Part shown: positions 1 to 5,653 of the stretch, piece after piece
Position numbering within the stretch: position 1 is the stretch's first letter
Layout: every line of letters starts with the position of its first letter
Origin: CAZCWX01 sp964502465
Lineage (GTDB): Bacteria > Desulfobacterota > Binatia > Bin18
Assembly (NCBI GenBank): GCA_964502465.1
Contig: CAZCWX010000218.1
Coordinates: 1 to 13,239, forward strand
Direction: 5' to 3'
Length of the DNA: 13,239 nt
Made by a program: the position numbers and the translations under genes
The notes under the pieces: generated by a model
Seen by the model: only the letters and a program-made list of their open reading frames with translations
What the model was told of the DNA's origin: nothing
The model's database searches: none

Positions 1-75
1 CGGATGGAACGCAGTGAAATCCAAGGAAGCAGCAAGGCAGCGAAATCCTGGATGCCGCTTCGCTTTATCCAGGCT
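1..75. repeat. REP-like palindromic repeat unit
   Basis: Two small inverted repeats lie in tandem. GGAT (3-6) faces ATCC (19-22), and CCTGGAT (47-53) faces ATCCAGG (67-73) across a 13-base loop. The wording (GGATG..., GCTTCGCTTTATCCAGGC) resembles the dispersed intergenic palindromes found in many proteobacterial genomes. I see only this copy in the window, so the dispersed nature is inferred from resemblance. No coding sequence is credible here. Confidence 0.5.
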
Positions 76-97
76 ACAACTGCTTAGGCACTTTGAC

Positions 98-158
98 TCC
101 GTTCATCCTGAGCCCTTCGACTTCGTCGGCTATCGCGACTACGCTCAGCGCGAACGGG
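98..158. repeat. Imperfect palindromic intergenic repeat
   Basis: Nested inverted arms are visible: CCGTTC (99-104) with GAACGG (152-157), CTGAGC (108-113) with GCTCAG (143-148), and an inner GTCG (125-128) with CGAC (136-139). The sequence resembles a very common 'CCGTTCATCCTGAGC...TTCGAC...' class of palindromic repeat seen between genes in diverse bacteria. It is separate from the unit at 1-75. Its function is unknown; such elements may stabilise transcript 3' ends or be remnants of mobile REP elements. Confidence 0.55.
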
Positions 159-250
159 AAAGTCTGTACTGCACCTAACTGAAAACCGCTATGAGAACCG
201 CCGCCGTATCCAGTTGAGTTCCCAGAGGACACTCATTTCGTATGGTTTGT

Positions 251-271
251 TTCTGGGGATCGTCCCCGGAA
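251..271 (-). terminator. Hairpin downstream of the exported protein gene
   Basis: TTCTGGGGA (251-259) and TCCCCGGAA (263-271) form a 9 bp stem with one G-U type pair and a 3-base loop, 25 bases past the stop of the minus-strand gene at 297-815. Neither side is followed by a T-run, so it is not a classical intrinsic terminator. It could be a 3'-end stabilising hairpin. Assignment to the minus strand rests only on position. Confidence 0.3.
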
Positions 272-296
272 TGAACAGCCGAGAACTGACTGTGGA

Positions 297-815
297 CTAC
301 TCTGCAAATTCCACCTCGACCGCCTCGCCGTGCCCAATCGAGGAGCCTACCATGCCGGCCATACGAGCGGTCAGATATTTGCTGCGAAACAGACCGTGAA
401 TCCGTTCGGTCTCTTTTGGGTCAGTAATAAATTTTGCTGTTCCATTCAGCGTGAGCGTATCGATCTTCAGGGTGATCTGCGGGTTTTTCTGTAGGTTCTG
501 ATACCAGTCGGTTTTTCCCTCTTTGCCCGACTGAAGATAAAAGTGCCCCTGATCGTAGACAAACCAGATTGGTTTCGTGTGCGGCTTCCCACTCTTCCGC
601 CCAATTGTGATGATCTCAACGGTAGAGGAGTTGGCAACCTTCTCCAATTCGGCTCGTGTTGAAGACTTCTCTTCCTGTGCGAGAGAAGCCGTAGAAACAG
701 CGCTGAGAACCACTAGCATTGTCAAAAAGACCCTCCACCGAAGTAATTCTCTGATCATTATGCCATTATGCATTGTTACCCCCATCCACAGTATTGGCGT
801 TGCTAGTATTGCCAT
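297..815 (-). CDS. Exported PNPOx-like / deazaflavin-dependent nitroreductase-family protein
   Basis: Predicted 172-residue protein. Residues about 29-46 are hydrophobic (VFLTMLVVLSAV...) and end in SLA followed by QEEK, a good signal peptidase I site, so the mature protein probably lies outside the inner membrane. Residues about 55-170 look like the split beta-barrel fold shared by pyridoxamine-phosphate-oxidase-like and F420/deazaflavin-dependent nitroreductase-family proteins: an IGRKSGK motif (71-77), then PIWFVYDQG, WYQNL (104-108) and a DPKE...RSKY segment near the end. Cofactor and substrate cannot be told from sequence. The start at 815 was chosen because GAGGAG sits 6 bases upstream. 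A start at 773 (MHNGIM..., preceded by GGGGG) would give a more typical signal peptide. The gene is divergent from the SCP2 gene. The fold call is fairly confident; the reaction is unknown. Confidence 0.7.
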   Translation of the reverse strand: MAILATPILWMGVTMHNGIMIRELLRWRVFLTMLVVLSAVSTASLAQEEKSSTRAELEKVANSSTVEIITIGRKSGKPHTKPIWFVYDQGHFYLQSGKEGKTDWYQNLQKNPQITLKIDTLTLNGTAKFITDPKETERIHGLFRSKYLTARMAGMVGSSIGHGEAVEVEFAE

Positions 816-899
816 GAAGATCTCCTCGTGCAATCCCTTGCGGTGCGCAAGTCATTGAGGCGAAAAGGTGCTTTCCCAAGGGCGAAAGAGTATGGTAGC

Positions 900-914
900 G
901 TAAGCACAGCTTAC
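900..914. promoter_or_regulatory. Inverted repeat in the divergent intergenic region
   Basis: GTAAGC (900-905), a 3-base spacer, then GCTTAC (909-914) lie immediately upstream of the ribosome binding site GGAGGAGG (919-926) of the SCP2 gene. It could be an operator or a 5'-leader hairpin. A second imperfect dyad, CTTTCCC...GGG-C-GAAAG, lies at 871-888 in the same 119 bp divergent region. I found no convincing -35/-10 pair on either strand. Confidence 0.25.
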
Positions 915-934
915 CTGCGGAGGAGGAAGTCAAC

Positions 935-1273
935 ATGGCTATACAGTATCATTTCACCGTTGCAGATGAGGCGATCGATGTAAAACTAGGCAAGCATGCC
1001 TCACCGAACATTACGATCACCATGAAGGAAACTGATTATCTGGACATGATTAACGGCAAGCTCAATGGGCAGATGGCCTTCATGACTGGGAAACTCAAAA
1101 TTGCCGGCGATATGGGCTTGGCGTTGAAACTCCAGGGACTCTTCAAGCAAGGGCAAGGCGGTTCGGCTGCAACCTCGGTGCAACAAGTGATTGATGTGAT
1201 GCCGCAGAATTTTAACAAGGATGCTGCCAAGGGGATGAATGCTACCTTCCAGTTTGATCTGATTGACTCATGA
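935..1273 (+). CDS. SCP2 sterol-binding-domain-like protein, apparently circularly permuted
   Basis: Predicted 112-residue soluble cytoplasmic protein with no signal peptide. It matches the SCP2 lipid-carrier fold, but with the domain halves in reversed order. Residues about 3-70 match the usual second half of SCP2: strand ITITM (26-30), YLDMINGKLNGQMAFMTGKL (35-54), then GDMGLALKLQGLF. After a KQGQGGSAATS linker (71-81), residues 82-112 match the usual first half: helix VQQVIDVMPQNF and strand ATFQFDL (103-109). All expected secondary-structure elements seem present once. SCP2 proteins bind lipids or fatty acyl-CoA in a hydrophobic tunnel; the ligand here is unknown. The start is well supported by GGAGGAGG at 919-926. 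The stop (TGA, 1271-1273) sits just before a palindromic repeat. Alternatively the gene is a remnant of a tandem-SCP2 gene truncated at both ends. Confidence 0.75.
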   Translation: MAIQYHFTVADEAIDVKLGKHASPNITITMKETDYLDMINGKLNGQMAFMTGKLKIAGDMGLALKLQGLFKQGQGGSAATSVQQVIDVMPQNFNKDAAKGMNATFQFDLIDS

Positions 1274-1278
1274 GAGAG

Positions 1279-1372
1279 AAAGACGCGGAGAAGAGGCGAC
1301 GCGGTGACGCAGCAAGGACACTATTTTCGCCGTGCCCCCTAGCTCCCTGCGTCGTCGTGTCCTCGCGTCTTC
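1279..1372. repeat. Long imperfect palindrome between scp2-like and idh-like genes
   Basis: The left arm (1279-1312) and right arm (1347-1372) are imperfect inverted copies. The outer pair is AAAGACGCG (1279-1287) with CGCGTCTTC (1364-1372). The inner pair is GACGCAG (1306-1312) with CTGCGTC (1347-1353). The region between the pairs is GC-rich and partly matched, with an AT-containing centre (CTATTTTCG). It starts 5 bases after the SCP2 stop codon and ends about 12 bases before the AAGGAGG of the next gene. It looks like a small REP/MITE-type intergenic element; no terminal direct repeats could be established. Confidence 0.55.
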
Positions 1373-1394
1373 TCCATCCAAGGAAGGAGGGGAT

Positions 1395-2462
1395 GTGCCT
1401 AAACGTGTCGTGATTATTCCGGGAGATGATGCTGCTCCAGAAGCGATGGCACCAACGGTGGAAATTCTCAAGAGTTTGGCGCTTGATATCACCTTTGTCG
1501 AGTGTCCCTCAGGCGAAGAGGGAGTCAGACGCTATGGTTCCCGGGCTGCATTTGACCAGGCGTTGCGTGAAGCGATTGACCAATCCGATACCACGTTATT
1601 TGGCTCGACGAATGGTACAACTGGAGGGATTTGGTACCTTCGTTGGGGGAAGCAGACATTCGCCAACGTGCGCCCTGCCCACTGGCGTCCGGGATTCCGC
1701 AGCCCGCTGAAAAACCCTGAGGGTATTAACCTAGTAATGGTGCGCGAGAATCTTGAAGATCTGTACATGGGAGTCGAAGGTGATCTAGGAATACTTTCTT
1801 CCTTGTCGGTTTCAAGCTCGATAACACGCCAACCGCTCAATACGAAACCGAAGGGGAAATTTGCTCTGAAAGTGATAACAGAAGAAGCTACCCGACGGGT
1901 CGTGCGCTTTGCTTGCGAGTTAGCCCGAAAAAGGAAAGCGAAAGGTGGGAAAGGCAAGGTCACGTGCACGAGCAAGTATAATTTACTGCGTGAGAGCGAT
2001 GGTCTTTTTCGCAGTATAGCCGAAGCTACGGTCAAAGAATATCCAGACCTGCGCTATGAACAATATATTGTCGATGACTTTGCTCGCCGGTTGGTTGCGA
2101 GCCCGTCCGAGTTCGATGTTGTGGTCTTGCCGAACCTCTATGGTGATATTCTTTCCGATGTTGCGGCTGGGACTATAGGAGGCTTGGGGTTGGCACCGAG
2201 TGGTTGCTATGGTGAAACATATGCCTATTTTGAGTCCGTCCATGGCTCTGCACCGGACATCGCCGGCAAAAACATTATCAACCCGACCGCAACCCTCTTG
2301 TCAGCAGCGCTGATGCTCGAATACCTCGGCCACTCAGATGCGGCTATGCGACTCGAAAGTGCCATTACACGGGTCTATGCTGAAGGTCAGACTTTAACGC
2401 CGGATCAAGGAGGCGCCTCAACCACTACTGCTTTCTGTGTAGCAGTGCGAGAAAACCTATAG
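1395..2462 (+). CDS. NAD-dependent isocitrate/isopropylmalate dehydrogenase family protein
   Basis: Predicted 355-residue beta-decarboxylating dehydrogenase. Family enzymes oxidise and decarboxylate a 2-hydroxy acid such as isocitrate, 3-isopropylmalate, homoisocitrate or tartrate, using a divalent metal. Visible landmarks: IIPGDD near the N-terminus (7-12), the arginine-rich substrate segment NVRPAHWRPGF (91-101), VRENLEDLYMG (116-126) with the catalytic Tyr at 124, catalytic Lys in TSKYNLL (about 194), metal-binding aspartates in LYGDILSD (248-255), and HGSAPDIAGK (283-292). Asp-Ile in that last motif is typical of NAD rather than NADP use. The specificity loop is unusual: RENLEDLY instead of RENTEDLY or RELTGG. 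The GTG start at 1395 has AAGGAGG (1384-1390) 4 bases upstream; an in-frame GTG at 1332 lies inside the palindromic repeat and was rejected. Family is certain, substrate is not. Confidence 0.85.
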   Translation: MPKRVVIIPGDDAAPEAMAPTVEILKSLALDITFVECPSGEEGVRRYGSRAAFDQALREAIDQSDTTLFGSTNGTTGGIWYLRWGKQTFANVRPAHWRPGFRSPLKNPEGINLVMVRENLEDLYMGVEGDLGILSSLSVSSSITRQPLNTKPKGKFALKVITEEATRRVVRFACELARKRKAKGGKGKVTCTSKYNLLRESDGLFRSIAEATVKEYPDLRYEQYIVDDFARRLVASPSEFDVVVLPNLYGDILSDVAAGTIGGLGLAPSGCYGETYAYFESVHGSAPDIAGKNIINPTATLLSAALMLEYLGHSDAAMRLESAITRVYAEGQTLTPDQGGASTTTAFCVAVRENL

Positions 2463-2466
2463 CCTT

Positions 2467-2482
2467 TTTTCTGTGCAGAAAA
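2467..2482. repeat. AT-rich inverted repeat between convergent genes
   Basis: TTTTCTG (2467-2473), a 2-base spacer, then CAGAAAA (2476-2482) follow the stop codon of the dehydrogenase gene. The stem is A/T-rich and the practical loop is CTGTGCAG, so it is a weak hairpin. Convergent position suggests a bidirectional 3'-end signal, but there is no classical GC stem plus T-run. Confidence 0.25.
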
Positions 2483-2509
2483 GAAACGACGGTAAACTGA
2501 AAGCAGGAA

Positions 2510-2659
2510 CTATCCTTGGGTTTTGGTGCGGGATTTGGTGATAACCAGCACCTCCTGACCGTTCACCCGGACCATACGACGGTCCGCAGGGGTCTGTGGG
2601 GGTGCCTTGCGAACGCGGGCTTCCCGCCACTTTTTTATTTGTTTTTCTAATTCTTTCAT
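2510..2659 (-). CDS. Small uncharacterised charged protein downstream of rpoD
   Basis: I do not recognise this protein. From the start at 2659 it has 49 residues: a basic amphipathic helix (MKELEKQIKKWREARVRK), a proline-containing linker (APPQTPADRR), and a short strand-like tail (MVRVNGQEVLVITKSR). It has no membrane segment or signal peptide. The start at 2659 was chosen because GGAGGGG (2669-2675) lies 9 bases upstream. In-frame alternatives are ATG at 2677 (GAGGAGG about 14 bases upstream) and TTG at 2713, which would overlap the end of rpoD. It lies 43 bp downstream of rpoD in the same direction, so it is probably cotranscribed. The good ribosome binding sites and protein-like composition argue it is real. 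Confidence 0.55.
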   Translation of the reverse strand: MKELEKQIKKWREARVRKAPPQTPADRRMVRVNGQEVLVITKSRTKTQG

Positions 2660-2702
2660 GCTCACGATCCCCTCCATGTCTTCAAAATTGTCCTCCTCTC
2701 GT

Positions 2703-4460
2703 CTACCCGTCAATAAAGGCTTCCAGACTCTTCGCCCGAGCCGGATTCCGCAGCTTGCGTAAAGCTTTGGCTTCGATCTGCCGAATACGCTCGCGGGTAA
2801 CTGCGAAGCGTTGGCCTACTTCCTCCAAGGTATAATCCGTCTTTTCGTCGATACCGAAACGCATGCGCAAGATTTGCTCCTCGCGCGGAGTCAGAGTCGC
2901 AAGAACCTTGCGCGTTTGCTCTTCTAAGCTCAGTGCCATAGCGGCGTCAGCTGGGGAGAGCGTCTGACGGTCTTCGACGAAATCCCCCAAGGAACTTTCT
3001 TCATCATCACCGATCGGAGTTTCGAGAGACACTGGCTCTTTGACGATCTTGAGTACCTTGCGAACTTTATCTGCCGGAACCTCCATCTGCGTCGCGATTT
3101 CTTCTGGGGTCGGTTCGCGGCCAAGTTGCTGCACCAGATAACGCGAAGTGCGAAGCACTTTGTTAATAGTTTCGATCATGTGAACCGGAATCCGGATCGT
3201 TCGTGCTTGGTCGGCAATCGCTCGACTCACAGACTGGCGGATCCACCATGTCGCGTAGGTCGAAAATTTATAGCCTCTTTGGTATTCGAATTTTTCCACT
3301 GCACGCATGAGGCCGATATTGCCTTCTTGAATCAAATCGAGGAAACCAAGACCACGATTCACATAACGTTTCGCAATGCTGACGACCAAGCGCAGATTGG
3401 CCTCAATCAGCCGGCGTTTGCCCTCTTGAGCCTGATATTCACCGCGGGCAACAGTCATCAAGGAACGGCGCAGGTCTTCACTAGTCGTTCCCAATTCGCC
3501 CTCAATTTTGTGAATCTCTTTGCGAGCGTTCTGAATGATTGTACTCGCTTCTAGGAGAGACTGCGTCTGTGGTTTCCCTAACTCTGCTGCTAGTTTTGTT
3601 GCCCGATGACCACCGGCCTTCAGAGTGCGGGTGAGTACGAGCGTCTCGGCGGCCTTCTGATTGAAGCGTTCTTCCTGATGTTGGACTAAGCGATTTTGGT
3701 GCTGAAGAAGACTACCGATTTCCTTCATTTTTTCAACGATGATGGTAATATGGCGCCGGCCGAGCGGTAAGCTATTGAGGGCTTCCACTATGCGTTCGCG
3801 GGCGTCAACCAACTTTTTTGCTGCACGTTCTCGTTCTTTGATGGGTTGCCGTTTACGGGAAAGCTGCTCGGCCCGATCGCGTTCCCCGGCAAGCCGTTTC
3901 AGTCCACTCATGCGGCCAAGGAAAAGCTCTATGCGGTGGTCTTCCTTGCCAGTGGCTTCAATTTCCTCTTCTTCATCGCCAAAAACGTGACGGGGCTCAA
4001 CTTCTCCTTGTTTCAGTTTTTCCCCAAGAGACAGCACGTAACGGAGAGCAAGGGGCACAGAGAATACCTCTCGCCGTACCTGTTTTTCGCCAGCTTCGAT
4101 CTCTTTCGCAATGGCAACTTCTTCCTCACGGCTCAAGAGCGGGATATTGCCCATCTCCTGCAGGTACATGCGTACCGGATCAGACGTATCGCTCGCGGTT
4201 GGCTCTTCGGTGGTGACGACTGCATCTTCTTCCCAGTCCTCTTCTTCCCGCTTGGGAATATCAATCCCGATGTGAGCATCGTCATCGAGCACATCAACCG
4301 CTTCAATATCTATTTCCTCAAAAATAGACATGACACTGTCAATGTCTTCTGCCGGCGATACTTCTGAAGAAAGAGGGTGGGCAGACTCCGAAGCGCTCAG
4401 TAAAGTCTTTGTCGAAGCGTGCGGAATCGCTTCAATTTTTGCCTCTTTCCTTTTTTCCAT
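2703..4460 (-). CDS. rpoD: RNA polymerase primary sigma factor (sigma-70)
   Basis: Predicted 585-residue housekeeping sigma factor that directs RNA polymerase to -35/-10 promoters. Region 1.2 spans about 92-125 (DPVRMYLQEMG at 94-104). A highly charged non-conserved region occupies about 126-345. Region 2 spans about 346-420, with LIEANLRLVVSIAKRY, GFLDLIQEGNIGLMRAVEKF and YKFSTYATWWIRQ, which contacts and melts the -10. Region 3 spans about 425-502 (IPVHMIETINKV, then SLGDFVED of region 3.2). Region 4 spans about 516-573, with the -35-binding helix-turn-helix TLEEVGQRFAVTRERIRQIE (544-563). Region 1.1 is short: only a segment like the end of that region (DIDSVMSIFEEIDIEAVDV, 39-57) is evident, followed by an acidic stretch. 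An in-frame stop just upstream of the ATG rules out a longer N-terminus. Its promoter and leader lie at 4461-4682. Confidence 0.96.
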   Translation of the reverse strand: MEKRKEAKIEAIPHASTKTLLSASESAHPLSSEVSPAEDIDSVMSIFEEIDIEAVDVLDDDAHIGIDIPKREEEDWEEDAVVTTEEPTASDTSDPVRMYLQEMGNIPLLSREEEVAIAKEIEAGEKQVRREVFSVPLALRYVLSLGEKLKQGEVEPRHVFGDEEEEIEATGKEDHRIELFLGRMSGLKRLAGERDRAEQLSRKRQPIKERERAAKKLVDARERIVEALNSLPLGRRHITIIVEKMKEIGSLLQHQNRLVQHQEERFNQKAAETLVLTRTLKAGGHRATKLAAELGKPQTQSLLEASTIIQNARKEIHKIEGELGTTSEDLRRSLMTVARGEYQAQEGKRRLIEANLRLVVSIAKRYVNRGLGFLDLIQEGNIGLMRAVEKFEYQRGYKFSTYATWWIRQSVSRAIADQARTIRIPVHMIETINKVLRTSRYLVQQLGREPTPEEIATQMEVPADKVRKVLKIVKEPVSLETPIGDDEESSLGDFVEDRQTLSPADAAMALSLEEQTRKVLATLTPREEQILRMRFGIDEKTDYTLEEVGQRFAVTRERIRQIEAKALRKLRNPARAKSLEAFIDG

Positions 4461-4511
4461 ACCGTGCCTTTAATCCCTTTCCTTGATAGCCCGTGGCGTA
4501 GATGTGGCTAG

Positions 4512-4548
4512 GCTCTTTTTCCTTCGGGAGAATCTGAAGAAAAAGAGC
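4512..4548 (-). promoter_or_regulatory. Stable hairpin in the rpoD leader
   Basis: The arms at 4512-4525 and 4536-4548 pair over 13 bp with a single bulged base (4522), leaving a 10-base loop. The outer pairs are GCTC with GAGC, then a run of T:A pairs, then CTTC with GAAG. The hairpin is about 50 bases upstream of the rpoD start codon, inside the predicted leader. No T-run follows on the minus strand, so it is not an ordinary terminator. It may control rpoD mRNA stability or translation. Confidence 0.45.
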
Positions 4549-4653
4549 GGCATAGTACCGTCAGCAGAGTGCTTATTATGCAAATAACGCAACGTGATTA
4601 GGCAGGTTCCCCCAGCGTGGTGGATTTCCTGCTGAAAGGGAAAATACTCATCT

Positions 4654-4682
4654 ATCGTAAGTATAGTGGGGGAAGAAGTCAA
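4654..4682 (-). promoter_or_regulatory. Sigma70-type promoter for rpoD
   Basis: On the minus strand, TTGACT (4682-4677) is followed by exactly 17 bases and then TACGAT (4659-4654). This matches the consensus -35 at 5 of 6 and the -10 at 4 of 6 positions with ideal spacing. Transcription should begin near 4647, giving a leader of roughly 185 bases before the rpoD start at 4460. If correct, rpoD is transcribed partly by its own product. Confidence 0.55.
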
Positions 4683-4720
4683 GGGAATCTTTTCCCCTCT
4701 GTTTCATGATCTTTTTTATC

Positions 4721-4740
4721 AATCGACTGTCGAGTCGATT
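4721..4740. promoter_or_regulatory. Perfect 8 bp inverted repeat upstream of the rpoD promoter
   Basis: AATCGACT (4721-4728) and AGTCGATT (4733-4740) are separated by GTCG. The centre is about 83 bases upstream of the predicted rpoD transcription start, between the coaW-side terminator and the -35 box. It could be a binding site for a dimeric regulator. It could also act as a hairpin with TTTCTTT on its plus-strand side, though no plus-strand gene ends nearby. Confidence 0.3.
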
Positions 4741-4749
4741 TCTTTAGTG

Positions 4750-4776
4750 AAAAATCCGTCGATACTCCGGTTTTTT
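4750..4776 (-). terminator. Bidirectional-looking terminator downstream of coaW
   Basis: AAAAA (4750-4754) and CCG (4756-4758) face CGG (4768-4770) and TTTTT (4772-4776) around a 9-base loop, with one mismatched pair. It is about 40 bases past the coaW stop. On the minus strand the stem ends in CGGATTTTT; on the plus strand in CGG plus seven T. The GC stem is only 3 bp, so this is a weak candidate, but its place between the operon end and the rpoD promoter is apt. Confidence 0.35.
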
Positions 4777-4816
4777 TATTTCTGCAGTAAGAATGCAAAA
4801 ACGGCGCCACAACGAT

Positions 4817-5638
4817 TCATAATAAGGATGACTGCGTGACTGCTCGGGCCGCTCCAATTGCGGTGGCATATTCAGCATACGGTGGAATGATGAAATTTTC
4901 TCCCCGGCGTGTGTGTACCGCCTCGATCCGCTCCCGTAGTGGTTTCACACGGGTGAGTTTACCGGTCAACACAATTTCGTGATGTTGACGAGTACGTGCA
5001 GCCATCAAACTGAGGGTGAAGGTCACCTCAGCGACCATGTTGATCAGCGCTAGGGCTTTGTCAGACGAGGTGGGATCCGAGCGGACTTTCCCAAAATTGC
5101 TTGCGGTGGCGCTGGCAGGGACGATCCCCACCGGTCCTCCGGTAATATCTCCGACGGTGAGGTCTATGCGGCTCAAGTCTCCGTGTGCTGCCAGCTCTTC
5201 TAGGGTATCGAGCCGAGTGACGCCCAGAAGATGCCGAGCTAAACCAAGCAACGTCCCCCCTCCTACTCCAGTTCCTCCAACGTGTTCAATCTGCTCCCCA
5301 CGCACCGATACCAGGGCGGTTCCGGTGCCAAGCGAGACAACGAGGGCTGCTGACCGCTCTGCGAGTGTGCTTCCACCCACCCCAATTGCATTAATCTCTG
5401 GCACTTTAATTACCGGCACGCCAAACAGAGTAGTATCGAGGCAGCGCGCTCCTCCGCCGCTGACTGCAATTGCCTGAATGTCCGTCAGTGCTCCCCCTGC
5501 GGTACTCAATAATTTCCCCAAGGCACCAGCTGCTGCCGCCAGTGGATCCCCGGTTTCTATCGTTACGACAACGATCTCTCCATTATGAAGGAGTACCGCG
5601 TCAGTGGTGGAGCCCCCAATATCGATGCCAACAATCAT
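4817..5638 (-). CDS. coaW: Type II pantothenate kinase
   Basis: Predicted 273-residue kinase of the ASKHA fold, matching staphylococcal/eukaryotic-type (type II) pantothenate kinases (about 265-270 residues). It phosphorylates pantothenate with ATP, the first step of coenzyme A synthesis, in the cytoplasm. Visible landmarks: phosphate loop GIDIGGSTTD (4-13), VSGGGAR (59-65), the likely catalytic Glu81 in VPEINAIG (79-86), second phosphate motif SLGTGTA (102-108), GGTGVGGGTLLGL (121-133), AHGD...IDL (151-160), ASNFGKV (179-185) and the C-terminal AIGAA (260-264). These align in order with the Staphylococcus aureus CoaW pattern. Type II enzymes from staphylococci are insensitive to CoA feedback; whether this holds here is unknown. 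The ATG start has GGGAA 4 bases upstream and lies 15 bp past the argA-like stop, so it is the last gene of the operon. Confidence 0.85.
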   Translation of the reverse strand: MIVGIDIGGSTTDAVLLHNGEIVVVTIETGDPLAAAAGALGKLLSTAGGALTDIQAIAVSGGGARCLDTTLFGVPVIKVPEINAIGVGGSTLAERSAALVVSLGTGTALVSVRGEQIEHVGGTGVGGGTLLGLARHLLGVTRLDTLEELAAHGDLSRIDLTVGDITGGPVGIVPASATASNFGKVRSDPTSSDKALALINMVAEVTFTLSLMAARTRQHHEIVLTGKLTRVKPLRERIEAVHTRRGENFIIPPYAEYATAIGAARAVTQSSLL

Positions 5639-5653
5639 AACTGTTCCCGGGTG

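Noticed and set aside
214..399. 61-residue plus-strand open frame at the left end
   Set aside because: It runs from repeat-bearing non-coding DNA into the antisense of the exported protein gene, with no ribosome binding site or protein-like features.
1332..1394. Longer N-terminus for the dehydrogenase from GTG at 1332
   Set aside because: The added residues are encoded by the palindromic repeat and have no family match, while GTG 1395 has AAGGAGG at good spacing and gives a standard N-terminus.
4598..4651. 17-codon minus-strand upstream ORF beginning with ATG in the rpoD leader
   Set aside because: The ATG is only 2 bases after the -10 box and would lie upstream of the expected transcription start, so it could not be translated from this promoter.
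4470..4682. 70-residue minus-strand open frame in the rpoD leader
   Set aside because: Its TTG start is the -35 box of the predicted rpoD promoter, it has no ribosome binding site, and it resembles no protein.
4817..5638. Reading coaW as a BadF/BcrA-type ATPase or ROK sugar kinase
   Set aside because: The order and content of motifs across the whole length (VPEINAIG, SLGTGTA, GGTGVGGGT, AHGD, ASNFGKV) fit type II pantothenate kinase best, and ROK zinc-binding cysteines are absent.
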